The position numbers were made by a program, and so were the translations under genes. Below, one piece after another: positions 25,801-38,000 of a DNA stretch of 64,000 nucleotides. The notes under the pieces were generated by a model. It was not told the DNA's origin. It made no database searches and worked only from the letters and a program-made list of their open reading frames with translations. Origin of the DNA: Paramacrobiotus metropolitanus (Eukaryota > Tardigrada > Eutardigrada > Parachela > Macrobiotidae); the NCBI RefSeq assembly GCF_019649055.1, contig NW_026570328.1, positions 310,001 through 374,000 on the forward strand, read 5' to 3'. The number at the start of each line of letters is the position of its first letter. Position 1 is the first letter of the stretch.

Positions 25801-28020
25801 CAAACGATTGTTTACTTGCCCTAAACTGGTGGATTTTGTAAAGTATTCCACGCATACTTCAAAAGAAACTATCTGCATGTACCAACTTCCGTTAAAAATT
25901 ATCATAATTGTCCGTTGTGCAGCAGTTGTGGTTTCGATAGCTGTTTGGTCTTAAGTTATTAACCAATTGGCATATATTAACTTACTTGTCTTTTAATCAT
26001 GCAGCACGAAGACAAGACGAAAAAAATCAACACAATCACCGGCAACTTACGAGTAGTCAACAGTGCACTTGTATGTCGACTGTGTTTTCATGTGTACTGC
26101 AACAGAATATAGATAATATATTAACTACGTTATATAAATAATACAAATATTTTACCTTCCAGTAGCAACATTTTTCCATACGAGAAAGGAAGAACGAGGT
26201 TTGCGAAAATAACTCAAACGCACGCCAGTCTCCGCATTGCTCCAACATTTTTTGTCGAATTTTGCATTATTTTTGTTTTAACTACCTGGTACCTGAAAAT
26301 CCATAAAAATGACGTAGAAAGGATTCTAAAATATTGGGAATTAAAACAATACCGAAGTAGCCGACGCCTGCCCGCATGCGCACCCTAAGCGCACTGAAAC
26401 AGTGAAAAAGTTGTACCATAAAAATATCCATTTTTTGTTGATACCAACATGTTATACAGTACTTACACATAAGGACGTACACATGCAGATACGCGTGATG
26501 TGATCGCTGGACCGCTTCACGTCAGTTTGAAACTTCGAAGTTGTGTGGCCAGTTACTTCTTGCTTTCGAAATGAAATTTGTATGCTTCATAATTTCGAAT
26601 TTGTATTTTGTAATACTCGAAATTCTTGATAAAGTCGTTACTCGTATTTTCAGTGCTCGCAAGATCTTCTTCTCAATAAGTAACTGACCAAGAAGTATGC
26701 AAGGCGTTGTAACTGACAACGCGGCTATGCATATTGTAACAGTGGCCTATCTGGCTACTGTTCTAGTGGGGTGGCGATCAGCCTTTACCACGATTAAACG
26801 GCTGTTGGTGTGAAAGGTGGCACGGCCGGCAACGATGCTGGCCGAGGACGCTCTTACTGATGTACACAATTACACAGGTGGCTCCGATTGGGATGACGCT
26901 AGTTCATCCCAAGCGGTCAAACGCAACAACGTAACTCAAGGCATGTTTAATGACAAGGGAATCAAGAACACAGCAAGGTTGTAAGCAAGGGTTTCTGCAA
27001 GAGGAACAATCAAGTAGATGCAAGCTGTAGCAAGCTGAGCACAAGACTGAATTCTAGAAATTCATGAGAAAGGAAACTAGCCGGTAAAGTGGACACAAAT
27101 TCATAACGCGATGGAATGAATCATAACTGGGCGGTCTTATCGTTCGTACAAATACTATCGCTACAATATGGACATGCGCTTCTGGGTTGTGCTAAACAAA
27201 TGAACACCGGCATTTCCCCGGAAAAAGTTTTCTCTTTTAATATTTAGATTTGCTATTTGTATTTAAAAACTGAACTGCTTTCTTTCGATTGGAATCCGAT
27301 GTTGGAAACGTCTTTTAACAGACACTTCCGGTAGCCATTTACTACCACCCCTTTGTGCCTTATGTTTCGCAGCGATTGTGGCAGCAGCCTGCAGGGGGGA
27401 GTGCGCATAAAATTAGATCACGTGACTTTGCCATAACAAGCGCACGTGGTTTAGTTGGCCCAATGCCGTTATTCCACATTTTGGCAAGCGTGCAGTCCAG
27501 TGTTGCAGATCAACGTGCGTCACGATCTTTCCCCATCCACAAAAGATCGACGGAAGTGCGGAACATCAAAATTTTCATCCACGCGTGGACGAAATCATGT
27601 GTGATCCATGTTTCCACTGCCAACTTATAATAAGACTCCTTATGCAATTTTGAGGATTGAATATTGGTGAATTTAAATGCGCACATGTCAGCAAACGGGT
27701 CCGACTTCGATGGATGGATTTCAACGTTGTTGATCATTGAGAAATAACTTATGTTGCCTGAGGAGAAAACGCGCATTAATTGGTTTTTTGCTTAAATTTC
27801 GCTTTTCAGTGGCATTTAGCTGGTGGACAAAATTTATCTCGGACTACCTGGAGACGCAAAGTCCCGAAAGCATGTCGATGAGTAGCTGTAACTTTCACTG
27901 GAGTCATTTTAGCGAAGATCTGAGATTCCAGGCGTGCTTCATCTGGTTTCTGGAATCTGGATAACAATAATTTTGTTTTTGGAGACAGCGTTTGTTTATC
28001 ATAATCAAGTGTACTCGACA
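22871..28020. other. Poorly annotated 5-kb region upstream of SLC4 (-) and LMBR1 (+)
   Basis: This divergent interval should carry promoters for both neighbours. Apart from two coding-like minus-strand segments (listed separately) I see only short ORFs without domains. The ORFs at 23590-23772, 27355-27630 and 27737-27964 are not supported. No RNA gene or long repeat was recognised. Confidence 0.4.
25252..25940 (-). CDS. Unidentified coding-like exons (hypothetical)
   Basis: Two minus-strand segments read like exons. One is 25940-25816, with an acceptor before 25940 and a GTAAAC donor after 25816; it contains FNGSWYMQIVSFEVCVEYFT. The other ends at a GTAAATG donor at about 25252 and contains SCKPLFTNHSFCRNG, KLSPETTYNFLFSA and YELVDQLKKAG. 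Both are cysteine-containing and look extracellular. I could not match them to a family, and their phases do not join cleanly with the acceptors I can see, so an exon or a base may be missing. A third possible segment at 26248-26156 (GDWRAFELFSQTSFFLSRME) precedes a GTAAAA donor. This may be one small secreted or membrane gene, or chance. Confidence 0.3.
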
Positions 28021-31000
28021 ATGGATGGACAGCGAAATTTTCGAGGGAACCGCTTTAATCCAAACGATATCGACAAATTTCACGATACCACGAGAGATAT
28101 TACAGTAAGCTTGCTTTTTAGTATTAGTTGTGGCTTTACTTGGTTATTAGTCTACATGCCTAACGCATGCTCGAAAGATGAACATTAGCACCGTTAAATT
28201 ATTTTATTTTTTGCGGTTTTTGTGTGTTAATGTTCGGTGGTAGATATTTTAGTTTTCTGCATCAGTATACGAAGATTTTTGCGTGCTGCAGCGGGCTGAT
28301 TTTAGATGTTGTCAGTTGTTGTCCTTTTAATATGTCTGATGGTTATGACATGCTTTTGATCTGCGTGTAGGTCATATTTACATTTCTGTTGCCGCTGGGA
28401 TGCATCGCGTATTTTTTGATATGCAAATACAGACGACGTCAGGATGTGGAACTGGAGGTGTCACACAGTGTGCACATTGTGGACGATGACGCCTTCGCAA
28501 GCAGATTTGTGTAAGCTAAAATTCGCACTTTGCTGTAAAATGAATTCCTGTTTTTGGAGAATGAAAAAAGGTTTTGCCGGTGTACGGATATTGTCTGCAT
28601 TTTGTCTGGTACTGCATGTTTTGTTGCAAACATTAACTTTGTGAGCTCCTGAATTTCGATAATTTGCCAAAATTAAATCAGACTGAACAATTTCTAGTTT
28701 TGCTTACGGGTGTTTTACTAAAATTTTATTTGCGTTCATTTGGACCATCTAATGCGGACGGTAGTGCCGCACCCATACGATTTTTTGTATGTGGTACAGT
28801 TGCTTGCTTGGAGGCAATTTAATATAATTATTGTTTGATTGATTGGTACCACTTTGTGTAGGATGTACTTTTCTAGGATACTTGCCAGTACCATTGGATT
28901 GACGGTTTCTCAGGGAGCGATTCTGTTGTTACCATGCTCTGTCCTGGCCAACGAAATTATACATTCCTTTCCGGATAACTTTTATTTTCAGTGGCTGAAC
29001 ACATCCGTTATTCATGGTTTGTCTATTTGGTTTTATTTTTGGTTTTAGTGACCAAAAGGACGATTTCTTTCAGATTTATGGAATCTCATCACAACTTTAT
29101 CAAATATTTCATTGGTCACGCTTATCTATGGGTATTTCCTTTCCGAATCTGAAGGCTTTGACGGTTCTCGAAAAGTAAGGCTGTTAATTAATGACTTTTA
29201 ATTGGTCAGTTTGTAATTTGTTTAATTGAAACTGAGTGCTTAATTTTATGCAAGGTACTGTATTTCTGTGGTGTTTGTTGCACCAGTTTGTGGTAAGTAA
29301 CTAAGTTGCTAGTACAAGTTAGTAAGAAGTCCCTGTCGTCGGCTAACTGTAAAATTTTTATTGTTTATTCTCGTGGTAGGAAAATTGATAAAATTATTTG
29401 ATATGATCGTTCGTTATAATCGGTCGTTTGATAAAATTAATACGATTACGCAAATTTTTGGAATAGCTTTTAATGTTGTAAGTGTAAGTTATTTTTAGGA
29501 TCTCATTTTACCATTATATGCCTCTTTGCTTTGGATTTCGGTGTAACTTGTAAAAGGGTTTTTATGGAAACGTTTGGTGAGATGTCGTTCAGAGTACAGT
29601 ATTTATGCATTCCTGTTCTATGTAATATTGGGACGACATTCGAAAGGTCAAAGGTAGACGTGTTATTTTTACAGGGCCTATCTAGTCGCGTGAAAGAAGC
29701 TCTTGTTACCATTCTTTATGCCTTGGTGTTCGTTTCGGGAGTGCTGATATTGCTGTACCACTTTTTGAATTACGACACGTGGGATTTCTTGTCACTCGAC
29801 AGTAAGTGTTCGTGTTATCGTGGCTTTTCAGAGGATGATAACCCGTTGGCCTGGTGAGCCTTGACCAGTAACACCTTTTGTTGCACTGCAGAATTGATGA
29901 ATCTGCATAAACTCGTCCTTCCGTGGTTTCATACCTGCTTGTCTTTCCTGGGAGCCGTCATTTTGTTGAGTACGTCAGTGGATTATTTCATCCTGAAAAG
30001 GCGTAAATTATGGAAGCGTTAGAAGATTTTTGAATTTCTTCGTGCAAAAGACTTCAAAAACATCAGAAAAAATCAATTCGTTCACTACATAAAGGCAACA
30101 CGATAAGACTTACAATTACTTCTTAGTTCTTTGTACGTACACATTAACTAGATGTTTTTCGTGATAGTATCAACGCCTTGTGGATACGCCAGAATGTTCA
30201 CCGTAGTTGGAAAACTCGTGAAGCGTCCCTTGGTAAGCGCGGTTGACAGCAGCATAAATTCCTTACACGTCGCAGCTACACCTAGAAAATTTTAATGACA
30301 GCTGGCTGCGGATGCGTCGGATCTGAATATTAGTTCCGAACGTTCCAGTGGTTTTGGCAATGCACACGAAGATCTCACTATTCTGGAAGAGCACTTCGAA
30401 GAGCATTTGAATCCTTCGTTCTTTCGCCGGACTCTACTGTATCCGGTCCTCATGCTTCTGATGCTGTTATGGACGGTAATATACTGGTGCTTCGCTGATC
30501 CGTATTCCGTACTACTTGGGAATATTATTAAAAGATTTACTTTTTTAGAGTTTTTGTATTCTGGTCTGCTTTTGGAATCTGGTGAAAATGACGTTAGGAT
30601 TTCGCGATCTCCCTGGTGTTTCCCGGTTGGCTGACGTTGGAATCACCTCGCTTTCTAGTCTCGGATTAGTCGGAGCATTTCTGGAAATACTTATCATTGG
30701 GTGAGTTTGCCATACCATTTTTTGTTATTCTGTATTCAGGGTTAAAAATGTGTCCAACCCGCATAAAGGAACGGTTTTCCAAATTAGTATGAATTTCACA
30801 GCTTACGTAAGTACAGAACTTACTACTAGTACTTTCCGGTGGAGCCCAACATTAGGAAATACGATAACTTCATGTTCTTCAAATGTTGGGCACTATAAGC
30901 AAAGCTGGTTTTAATATTTTCAACTGGCTTTGATATTTAAATTAAAAACCAGTAATGTGGAAGGCCGCTTGGATCGATAATGAGATCAAAATAAGCTGTG

Positions 31001-32711
31001 TGAAATGTGAATCAGCTGATATGAATAACGAAGCCGTACTTAGACATGCTATACGGAACAGGAATAGCATTCAATTCGAAGCCCCGTTGGCTCAGTTGGT
31101 AGAGCGCAGGTCTCATAATCCTGAGGTCGACAGTTCGATCCTGTCACGGGGCATTTTTTTCTCTTTTTCACTTTTTTTAACAGTCTACAGAAACTCTTGT
31201 ATAGGTTTAAGTTGCATTCAATCATTATTTATTCAGCTTTTAGGAAACTTTTTATTCTCAGTTGTAATTTGTGCAGTTTCAGAAATGCATATCGGTATAA
31301 GGAGATACCGCGCATGTACTAACCTCACAAAATCAGTATCTTAATACTTACTTGTACTCTGTTTACTTAAGTTTCTGTCTGACTGGCGTGAATCACAATT
31401 AATTTTAGCTGGCGCACATATTGCAGCTTATTACGGTAATTAAATATCGGTAGCTGGCTTACGGGATAGGTAATTGTTTTTAGGATTACAGAGTAGTTAC
31501 TTATATGGTTACACAGTTTGCATTTTGTTTGCAGATATATAGTTCTTGCATTCTTTGTGGGATTTTATTCTCTGCCTTGGATCGGGGCATCCGACCGCGT
31601 TTGCGCGATACATCCTTGCCACAGATAGTTGCCAACTGCACTATAATTCTGCTTCTTAGTTCATCTTTGCCGTTGTTTGTCCGCGTCCTAGGTAAGCAGC
31701 CACTACTGCAACGGTCGGGCTATCTGTTTTTCTTTTTGACTGAAATATGTCGCATTAACTCGATATGCTTGACAATCAAGAGAAATTTGAACTGCTTAAT
31801 CCTAGCGGGAATCTTTGGCAGGTATTACGAATTTCGATCTGCTGGGCAGCTTTGTCCATGTCAGCTGGCTTCGAAATTTGCGTGTTATTGTTGGGTAAGC
31901 ATCATTGCACATGAATCACAATGAAAGCCGACGCGCTTTACAATCTGCCATAAGATTATTTATGGACGGCGGTCGAATCAACTTTCGCTTTTTATTACGA
32001 AACCTTTACTACCAGTAGCGTTGCAGCACGCTTGTCGAAGTGGCTCTAGCAAATTAACAGCGAAAAATTCGTATAAATGATAAAGTACAGTTCCATACGA
32101 TTTGGGTATTATGTTGCCTACGTAATTAGAATTCTGAAGACAGTGCATCTTTTAATGTTTTCTAATTTATTTCAAAAATATTTATTTCCGGCCAGATGAA
32201 GTGGTATAATAGCCTTAACTTTGAATACGCAGAAATTATTTTGAAAATTTAATTGCACTGCTTTGAAAGTTTTTGGTTAGAGTTTCCATAGTATGCATCT
32301 ATGTTAAACTTCTAAAAATGAATTCACAAACAGTTAAGCGTTTGTCCATTAATCTATGAAAACTGATTTTTTATATCTATCTGCTATATATAAATTTTAA
32401 CCTGTTAATAAACCGTCATTTAATTCGTTGTTGTTAATTCGTTGTTGTTTTGATTCACGATCAGGATTCCCATGTATTGCAGGTATAATATTTTATATCT
32501 TGTGGCATCCGTACTGGTATTGACCGCCCATGCCACCCGAGCTGTTTGGCAAGCGATCTGTGAACGACTGAAAATTGGTACCAACGGTATAAAAAAAGTT
32601 GCTGCCCGGCGATCGGGCAATTCGGCCTTTAAGGAGTGTCTAATCGAGCCAGTTACGTCCAAGCTATTGCAGCTGTCAACAAAAAATGGATACCTGAAGA
32701 AGCACAGCTAG
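28021..32711 (+). CDS. LMBR1/LMBR1L-type multipass membrane protein, one internal frameshift
   Basis: LMBR1-family proteins are nine-pass membrane proteins; the vertebrate LMBR1L member was described as a lipocalin receptor and Wnt regulator. Exons: 28021-28104, 28371-28510, 28862-29016, 29074-29174, 29675-29801, 29892-29969, 30168-30232, 30302-30475, 30549-30700, 31535-31691, 31822-31894, 32483-32711. All phases fit if one base is restored in exon 10, giving about 511 residues against roughly 490 in the human protein. Family landmarks: GAILLLPCSVLANEI, FYFQWLNTSVIH, LWNLITTLSN, YFLSESEGFDGSRK, STPCGYARMFTVVGKLV, VGFYS, RPRLRDTSLPQIVANC, NFDLLGSF. The loop after exon 7 is shorter than in vertebrates. 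A tRNA gene sits in intron 9. AATAAA at 33127-33132 is a plausible poly(A) signal. Confidence 0.92.
31081..31153 (+). tRNA. tRNA-Met (CAU), elongator type
   Basis: A 73-base cloverleaf. The seven-base acceptor stem GCCCCGT pairs with ACGGGGC, with discriminator A. The D arm is GCTC...GAGC. The anticodon loop CTCATAA carries CAT. The T arm contains GTTCGATCC (B box), and TGGCTCAGTTGG is the A box. A run of seven T follows directly as a Pol III terminator. No intron. The anticodon stem resembles elongator rather than initiator tRNA-Met. It lies on the sense strand inside intron 9 (30701-31534) of the LMBR1-like gene. Confidence 0.96.
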
Positions 32712-35050
32712 ACCATCGATTTCAAAAGGATGGATGTAATTTGCTGGCAGGTTTGTTTTGATCGCTGTACAATTGGACGGGCGCGGTGTAGCGTTACGAC
32801 GGCCAGGACATATTGTATGGTTTTAAGTTTTGTACCTTCTTGGAGATTTTATGCTTTTACAACCTGCAAAATAGCGGTTATTACGTTTCTTACCGACCAA
32901 GGTCGATGTATTGAGTATTGACCGTTTCACGCGCAATACATGTTGTGGATATTTTTCTCATACTCGTGTTGGTTATTGTTCTTTGGACGGATCAGTTTTG
33001 ATTTCTCTTTGCCAAAGTTTTTGCTTATTTTTATATTATGCATTTTTAAGTTATTAATTGTACTTAAGTTTACTGCCGATTATACAGATACGTCTGATTC
33101 GACGGAAAGAAAGCAGTGGATGGCTCAATAAAAAAATACGAAATGAAATGTTGTTATGTATCGTATGCTGTATTAGTGCAGTACACATGTGCAGGAAGAA
33201 ATACTTGGCTGCGCATCCGGTAAAATAATTACGGTCTGCTCGATGGTTAACAAAAAAAGCGCATAAAACTTAAAAAAAGTAATGTCAGTGAACCGTTTTC
33301 TTTATGATAAAATATATATTATCAAGTTCTCTTGTTTGTAGCCGCGCTATTCGTACGATGACAATAGATATGCAAGATGGTTTACGCATGTATTGACAGT
33401 ATTGTTATACAGACCTTGAGTTATTGTCATCACATCAGTCGTCCCATAAAGCCGATGTGTGATGAATAATGCGTGATCGATGTTTTTATCTGAGGAATTA
33501 ATCTTGGACCCTCCGGTTAGCGGAGGAGCCTAATTAATGTGGCTGTGTTCCTTGGCGGGTCTCTTAATGGCCTCTAACCGTCTTTGTTAAACGGCTGAGG
33601 TATGTGTTTTGTCTTTCGGAGGTCGAATTTCATTCTGCTGCACAAGCACTACATTTCTCTTTGGATACATGCGTCCATTCAGTAGCATACGACTTTATTA
33701 GTGTTCGTATTTGTTCTTCGCTACCATAATGAGGTCTATTCAGGAGAGCACTGACTACTGTTCGGACGTTACCGGGCATTCAGGGACGCCTGATAGAGAA
33801 ATTAATTGCAGTAAAGGAATGTTTGAACAGCTTATTGTAGTGCTGACCACTTGACTATTCCAGATCTAATTCATACAAAATCCATTGCTGCACTTCACAG
33901 CCACCATTGATCCCTTCCTACATTCGTTCAAAAGTGGTACTCTAATTACGCATTTCTTGTTGAAATAGGTTACTTTTTACACGCTTATCTCAAAGGTTAC
34001 TTTTTCATTATTTCACAACATAATTATTTTTCTTATACTATTGATTTTTGTGCAAATAAATTGATTACCACAGTTAAATTCTGTCTTTTCTTGAAAAAAT
34101 TAAGTTATCGTCAGTGGCCGTTATCGGCTGGAGACATGTTGTGTTATAACACATACTATGGACGGCAAATGCCAAATAATTAATTTTTTTATAAGAAGTC
34201 TAAAAAAGTTGTTGCTTATGGGGCAGAATAAATCTATTTTGTAAAAAAATGATACCGCACCGCCACCATGTATCTGTAATTGTATGAAAATGCATTTGCT
34301 TATTTTCAGAATAATTTTAAACTGGATGTGGTAGAGCTCATCTTGTTCTGTTCTGCACAATTAAAGTTTTGATTTTAAAACGTTGCGAAATCTCTCACGC
34401 TGATATGGACATGGGCCGGAAGAGTGCTGATGCCGGTAGGTAGAAATCGATCGGCGTGGGCTACTCTAGTTTGGCTGGTCGTTCGGGCTCGGACATGTTG
34501 CGAAATTAGCCCTGTATTCCTGTATCTATCTCTCCGCCCGGCGTTGTAGCTGTATCAGGCAGGCAGCAGCAGCACTTTGTAGCCATCAGTCCGCGACGGC
34601 CGTCCCCATCCGCTCGATCGTTTCTGTCCATCGCGAAGCCCCTCAATTGAACAATCAAAATGTTAACGTTAATGTTACGAGCGAAGGAGTTGGTTTCATG
34701 TTACACTTACCTGCCTGCATCGTTACTCTGCACAGTGGCCGGCAATTCTCTGTATTATACTGCGGCTGCTGCTACTTGCTGGCAGCCACTTTTCTACACT
34801 GTTATTTGGTGAAAGCCAACAGTTGGTTAGATAGCGGTAACACGAGCTGCTTGAATATTCATTTCCCCCAACCAAGTTCAACGAGTTAATTTGGTCAGTT
34901 TGACAAAGATCACTACCGTACACTGCGTCGGTTGTGGGTATGCAGAGCGGATTAAGCCAATTCTATGGCCTTAAAATGATTTTCAGTGATCCTATACGAA
35001 ATATCGTGTGAAATCCGGCATCTTTCTGACGCTTCACAAGGATTACCAAA
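32712..35050. other. Intergenic region, 3' UTR of LMBR1 and 5' region of the cysteine-rich gene
   Basis: AATAAA at 33127-33132 may end the LMBR1 transcript. The stretch 34380-34640 is clearly richer in GC than its surroundings and precedes the first exon at 35051, so it is a candidate promoter or 5' UTR. A six-base perfect hairpin lies at 33510-33526. The ORF at 34647-34889 has no recognised domain. Confidence 0.45.
34380..34640 (+). promoter_or_regulatory. GC-rich candidate promoter/5' UTR
   Basis: A GC-rich block in an AT-rich region, ending about 400 bases before the ATG at 35051 and in the right orientation for the cysteine-rich gene. There is no defined TATA element or mapped start, so the call rests only on composition and position. 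Confidence 0.3.
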
Positions 35051-38000
35051 ATGCCGCACTGGAAGTCGCTGCTGGACTGTCCCGGTATGCAGCTGCCGTT
35101 CGTTTCCGGTCTTCTATCCAAAGTGATTGTGATTTTTTGCATAACGTGTCCACGTTATGCCGATGCCAGAGGTAAGACAGACTATTTGTTTTGTAGATTG
35201 TGCTTAATGTTTGTGGTCAGTATAATGACTAATTACGTTATTTATGAACCACAAAACGTTAACAATCTTACCGGTGGCCTTGTATAAGGAAAACAGTTTT
35301 AACCACGCATATTGCTTCCTTCATAGGCATTTTAGCAGAAAAAAACGACAACAGATAAAAAGTAAAATTTTGGGATACGTACATGTGATATAATTATATT
35401 TTCACTTATCATGAAGCAGTAGAAATGCAGAACTGAGATCATCCTGATCGAATTATATGAATTAGGCATTTCGAGAGCAGCTATCAGCAGCCGAGATGCC
35501 ACTGATAGCAGTGTCTGCTGTGACAACATTTTGATTTCTGAATTTGTAATTTGTTTTGCACATATATAAGTATCCTGTGCTCTTGATCTACGGGTTCTGT
35601 TTATCACTACATTCTATCTGCAGTTGTGCGAAAATGTTTATTTAATGTGCTAAACTCGGACAGAGCGTTGTGAGCCTAATGAAAGATGCATTTACGGATT
35701 TACCTGATCAAGAAGTTAGTCATTATGCAAAGCGTGTCTGTCATAATGTACAGCCGTTTACCTTGCTTCCGGTAGCTGTATATTGCCGGACTTACAGCCA
35801 TAAAATCTTGCCAATGTCCCTGTCTGGACACTGCCCAGCGACTGCTTAACATCTTGATATATCTACATTTTAGCGCGTTTTACGCTGTTAATTTCCCTCC
35901 AATAAAAATGCTTTCCACTAGACGAACGTCGCTCTCACTAATGCATCATTTCATCAAACGCAGCCAATTTGCACACTTACCGGGAAAATGCAGGTTTTGA
36001 TATCTTCGACTTCTGATTAAGTGCATGTTGTAGCGCAAAATGGTGGGCCTGACGGGGCGTGTGCGTTGTGGGTATGAATTTGATAAAAGTTACATTTTGC
36101 CGAATTCCACCATGGGCCGGAGTTCAATTTTGTTGATTATATATTTTATGGTCATAGTGCAAAAGAGTGACCGCTCTGTTAAGTGGCTCGGGATAGATTT
36201 CTTTGGGCTACTCAAGAGGTTTGCTCAATAATAAAGTGGCGGTGTGTGAGTATGACGAGGGAAGATGAATAGTATCGTTATCTGTCTACTTGATAAACAA
36301 TTCCGTCTTATGATAAAGTGCCTAACAACATGCTCCCCTACTAGGCTAGGTGTACTACTACGGGCCGATTGCAAAACAAGCCCCGCCGGTTTATAACCCG
36401 GCTTTATTAACACGGCAGTGTTTGTGTAGAGCCCCCTTCTTATCCATCATATGGACGAGGGAATTATACAGATTATAAAAGATAAAATTAAAGGAATCTG
36501 CCACTAAACATAATAGTGTTTCAGCTTAAGAGTTGTAGGAGTTGCAGCTGCATCCCGCTTATTCTAATCCGTCAACCACACGTATACGTAGCCTTATCTA
36601 CGGATCGTTTACCAAGCGGCCCACGGTCACTTTATGCTGGGCTGCATTATTATTGCATTGCTGATGCTGCAGAGCCTGCACTATCGCTAACCGGCGCAGG
36701 TGATGCTATCGATGATTTGATTAAAACAGTGCGGTGCTGTGGTTAACACACGTATAGTCATACAATAAACAGATAATAATCATACTGATAATAAACATTT
36801 CGAAATGAATTGGCTCGAAATAATAAATTTGCTCTCATCAAAGTATGTAGTATGGTTTACTAGCTGGATATAATTATATTTTTTCGAATATCAAAATTCT
36901 TACTGCGGTAATTTCGTTGCTTGCGAAAATATTAAATAAAATGTTTATAAAGTATGAATTTCCGGAGTTTATTTGCTTTTGCCAGTACAACGCTGGTCGA
37001 TCAGCTGCTTTTACCGGGCAATGTAAGTACAATATGAGCAATGAACACACATAAGTTGTTGATGTTTTGTAAATGCTGTATGCCCACTGAAGCGAATTAG
37101 ATCCTTTCATCGGAGGGAAATTGCCATTAATAATTCGTAAAGCCATGCAAAGTGCGCATGAATATGTATGGAAAAATCATGATCAGGTGCGTTGGAACAC
37201 TATGCTCGGGCGGACAATGGCTGGGCCGGGGTAATTCAGCATGCAATCCATGGACCATAATTCCATGCTGTGAAATGTATTACACGTATTTAATTATTAA
37301 TGTAATTCATCAAGCCGGGCCAGCACGGTATTGTTCTTTCCTACACACCTCCTTGCCACTTGAACTGACCAGCGTGGCGTGCTGCTTACGGCTGCTGCTG
37401 CTGTGTGTGTGCACATGCAGTGCGAAGGGTGCCTCTTTTGATCACAATGGACTGCCAATGCGCCGGCCACCGCAGGGCCCTTTCCACCGCCCCTCCCCTG
37501 GTTGTCCAGTTAGACGTCTATATTTTTGCTCCGATAATTACTCTTTTTGGCCTCCACCATTATATACGGAATCCAATGAAAATATTGAAATCACGGGTCA
37601 CTGCGCGGAGAAAAGTGAATGAAGGGCAGTTAGATTTTACGATAATGGTACGTCGCTCTTCGACATACTCGTCTATTGCGCATTCGGTAGCGCACCACAT
37701 CGCTCATTCAGCATCCAGCATAACAAAGCAATCTAGCTGCCACTTTACGATCAACAGCCACTAAACTACGGGATTGTAAAAGCTAACAGCAGGATAGATA
37801 CCGTACATTTTGTATGACGCATTAAAGCGTATGTACGTATACAAGAAATTTCTTACGTCAATAAATTCTTGATGTCATATTTATGATATATAACAGTTAT
37901 TAGACACTGAAGCAAATTTATTTGTATAAAATACGCGCCAAACAAGCCAAGTTTACCTGAACAGCTATGAAATAAACATTCAGCTACGAAATACGACTGA

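Noticed and set aside
31505-31924. Reading LMBR1 exon 10 entirely in the long ORF frame
   Set aside because: That frame loses the conserved VGFYS motif and disagrees with the upstream splice phase. A one-base deletion explains the data better.
33455-33495. TGATGA and CTGA words suggesting a box C/D snoRNA
   Set aside because: The boxes are only about 36 bases apart and lack a terminal stem.
37152-37622. 156-codon ORF as a single-exon gene
   Set aside because: No domain, odd composition, and it lies within the presumed first intron of another gene. Kept only as a low-interest finding.
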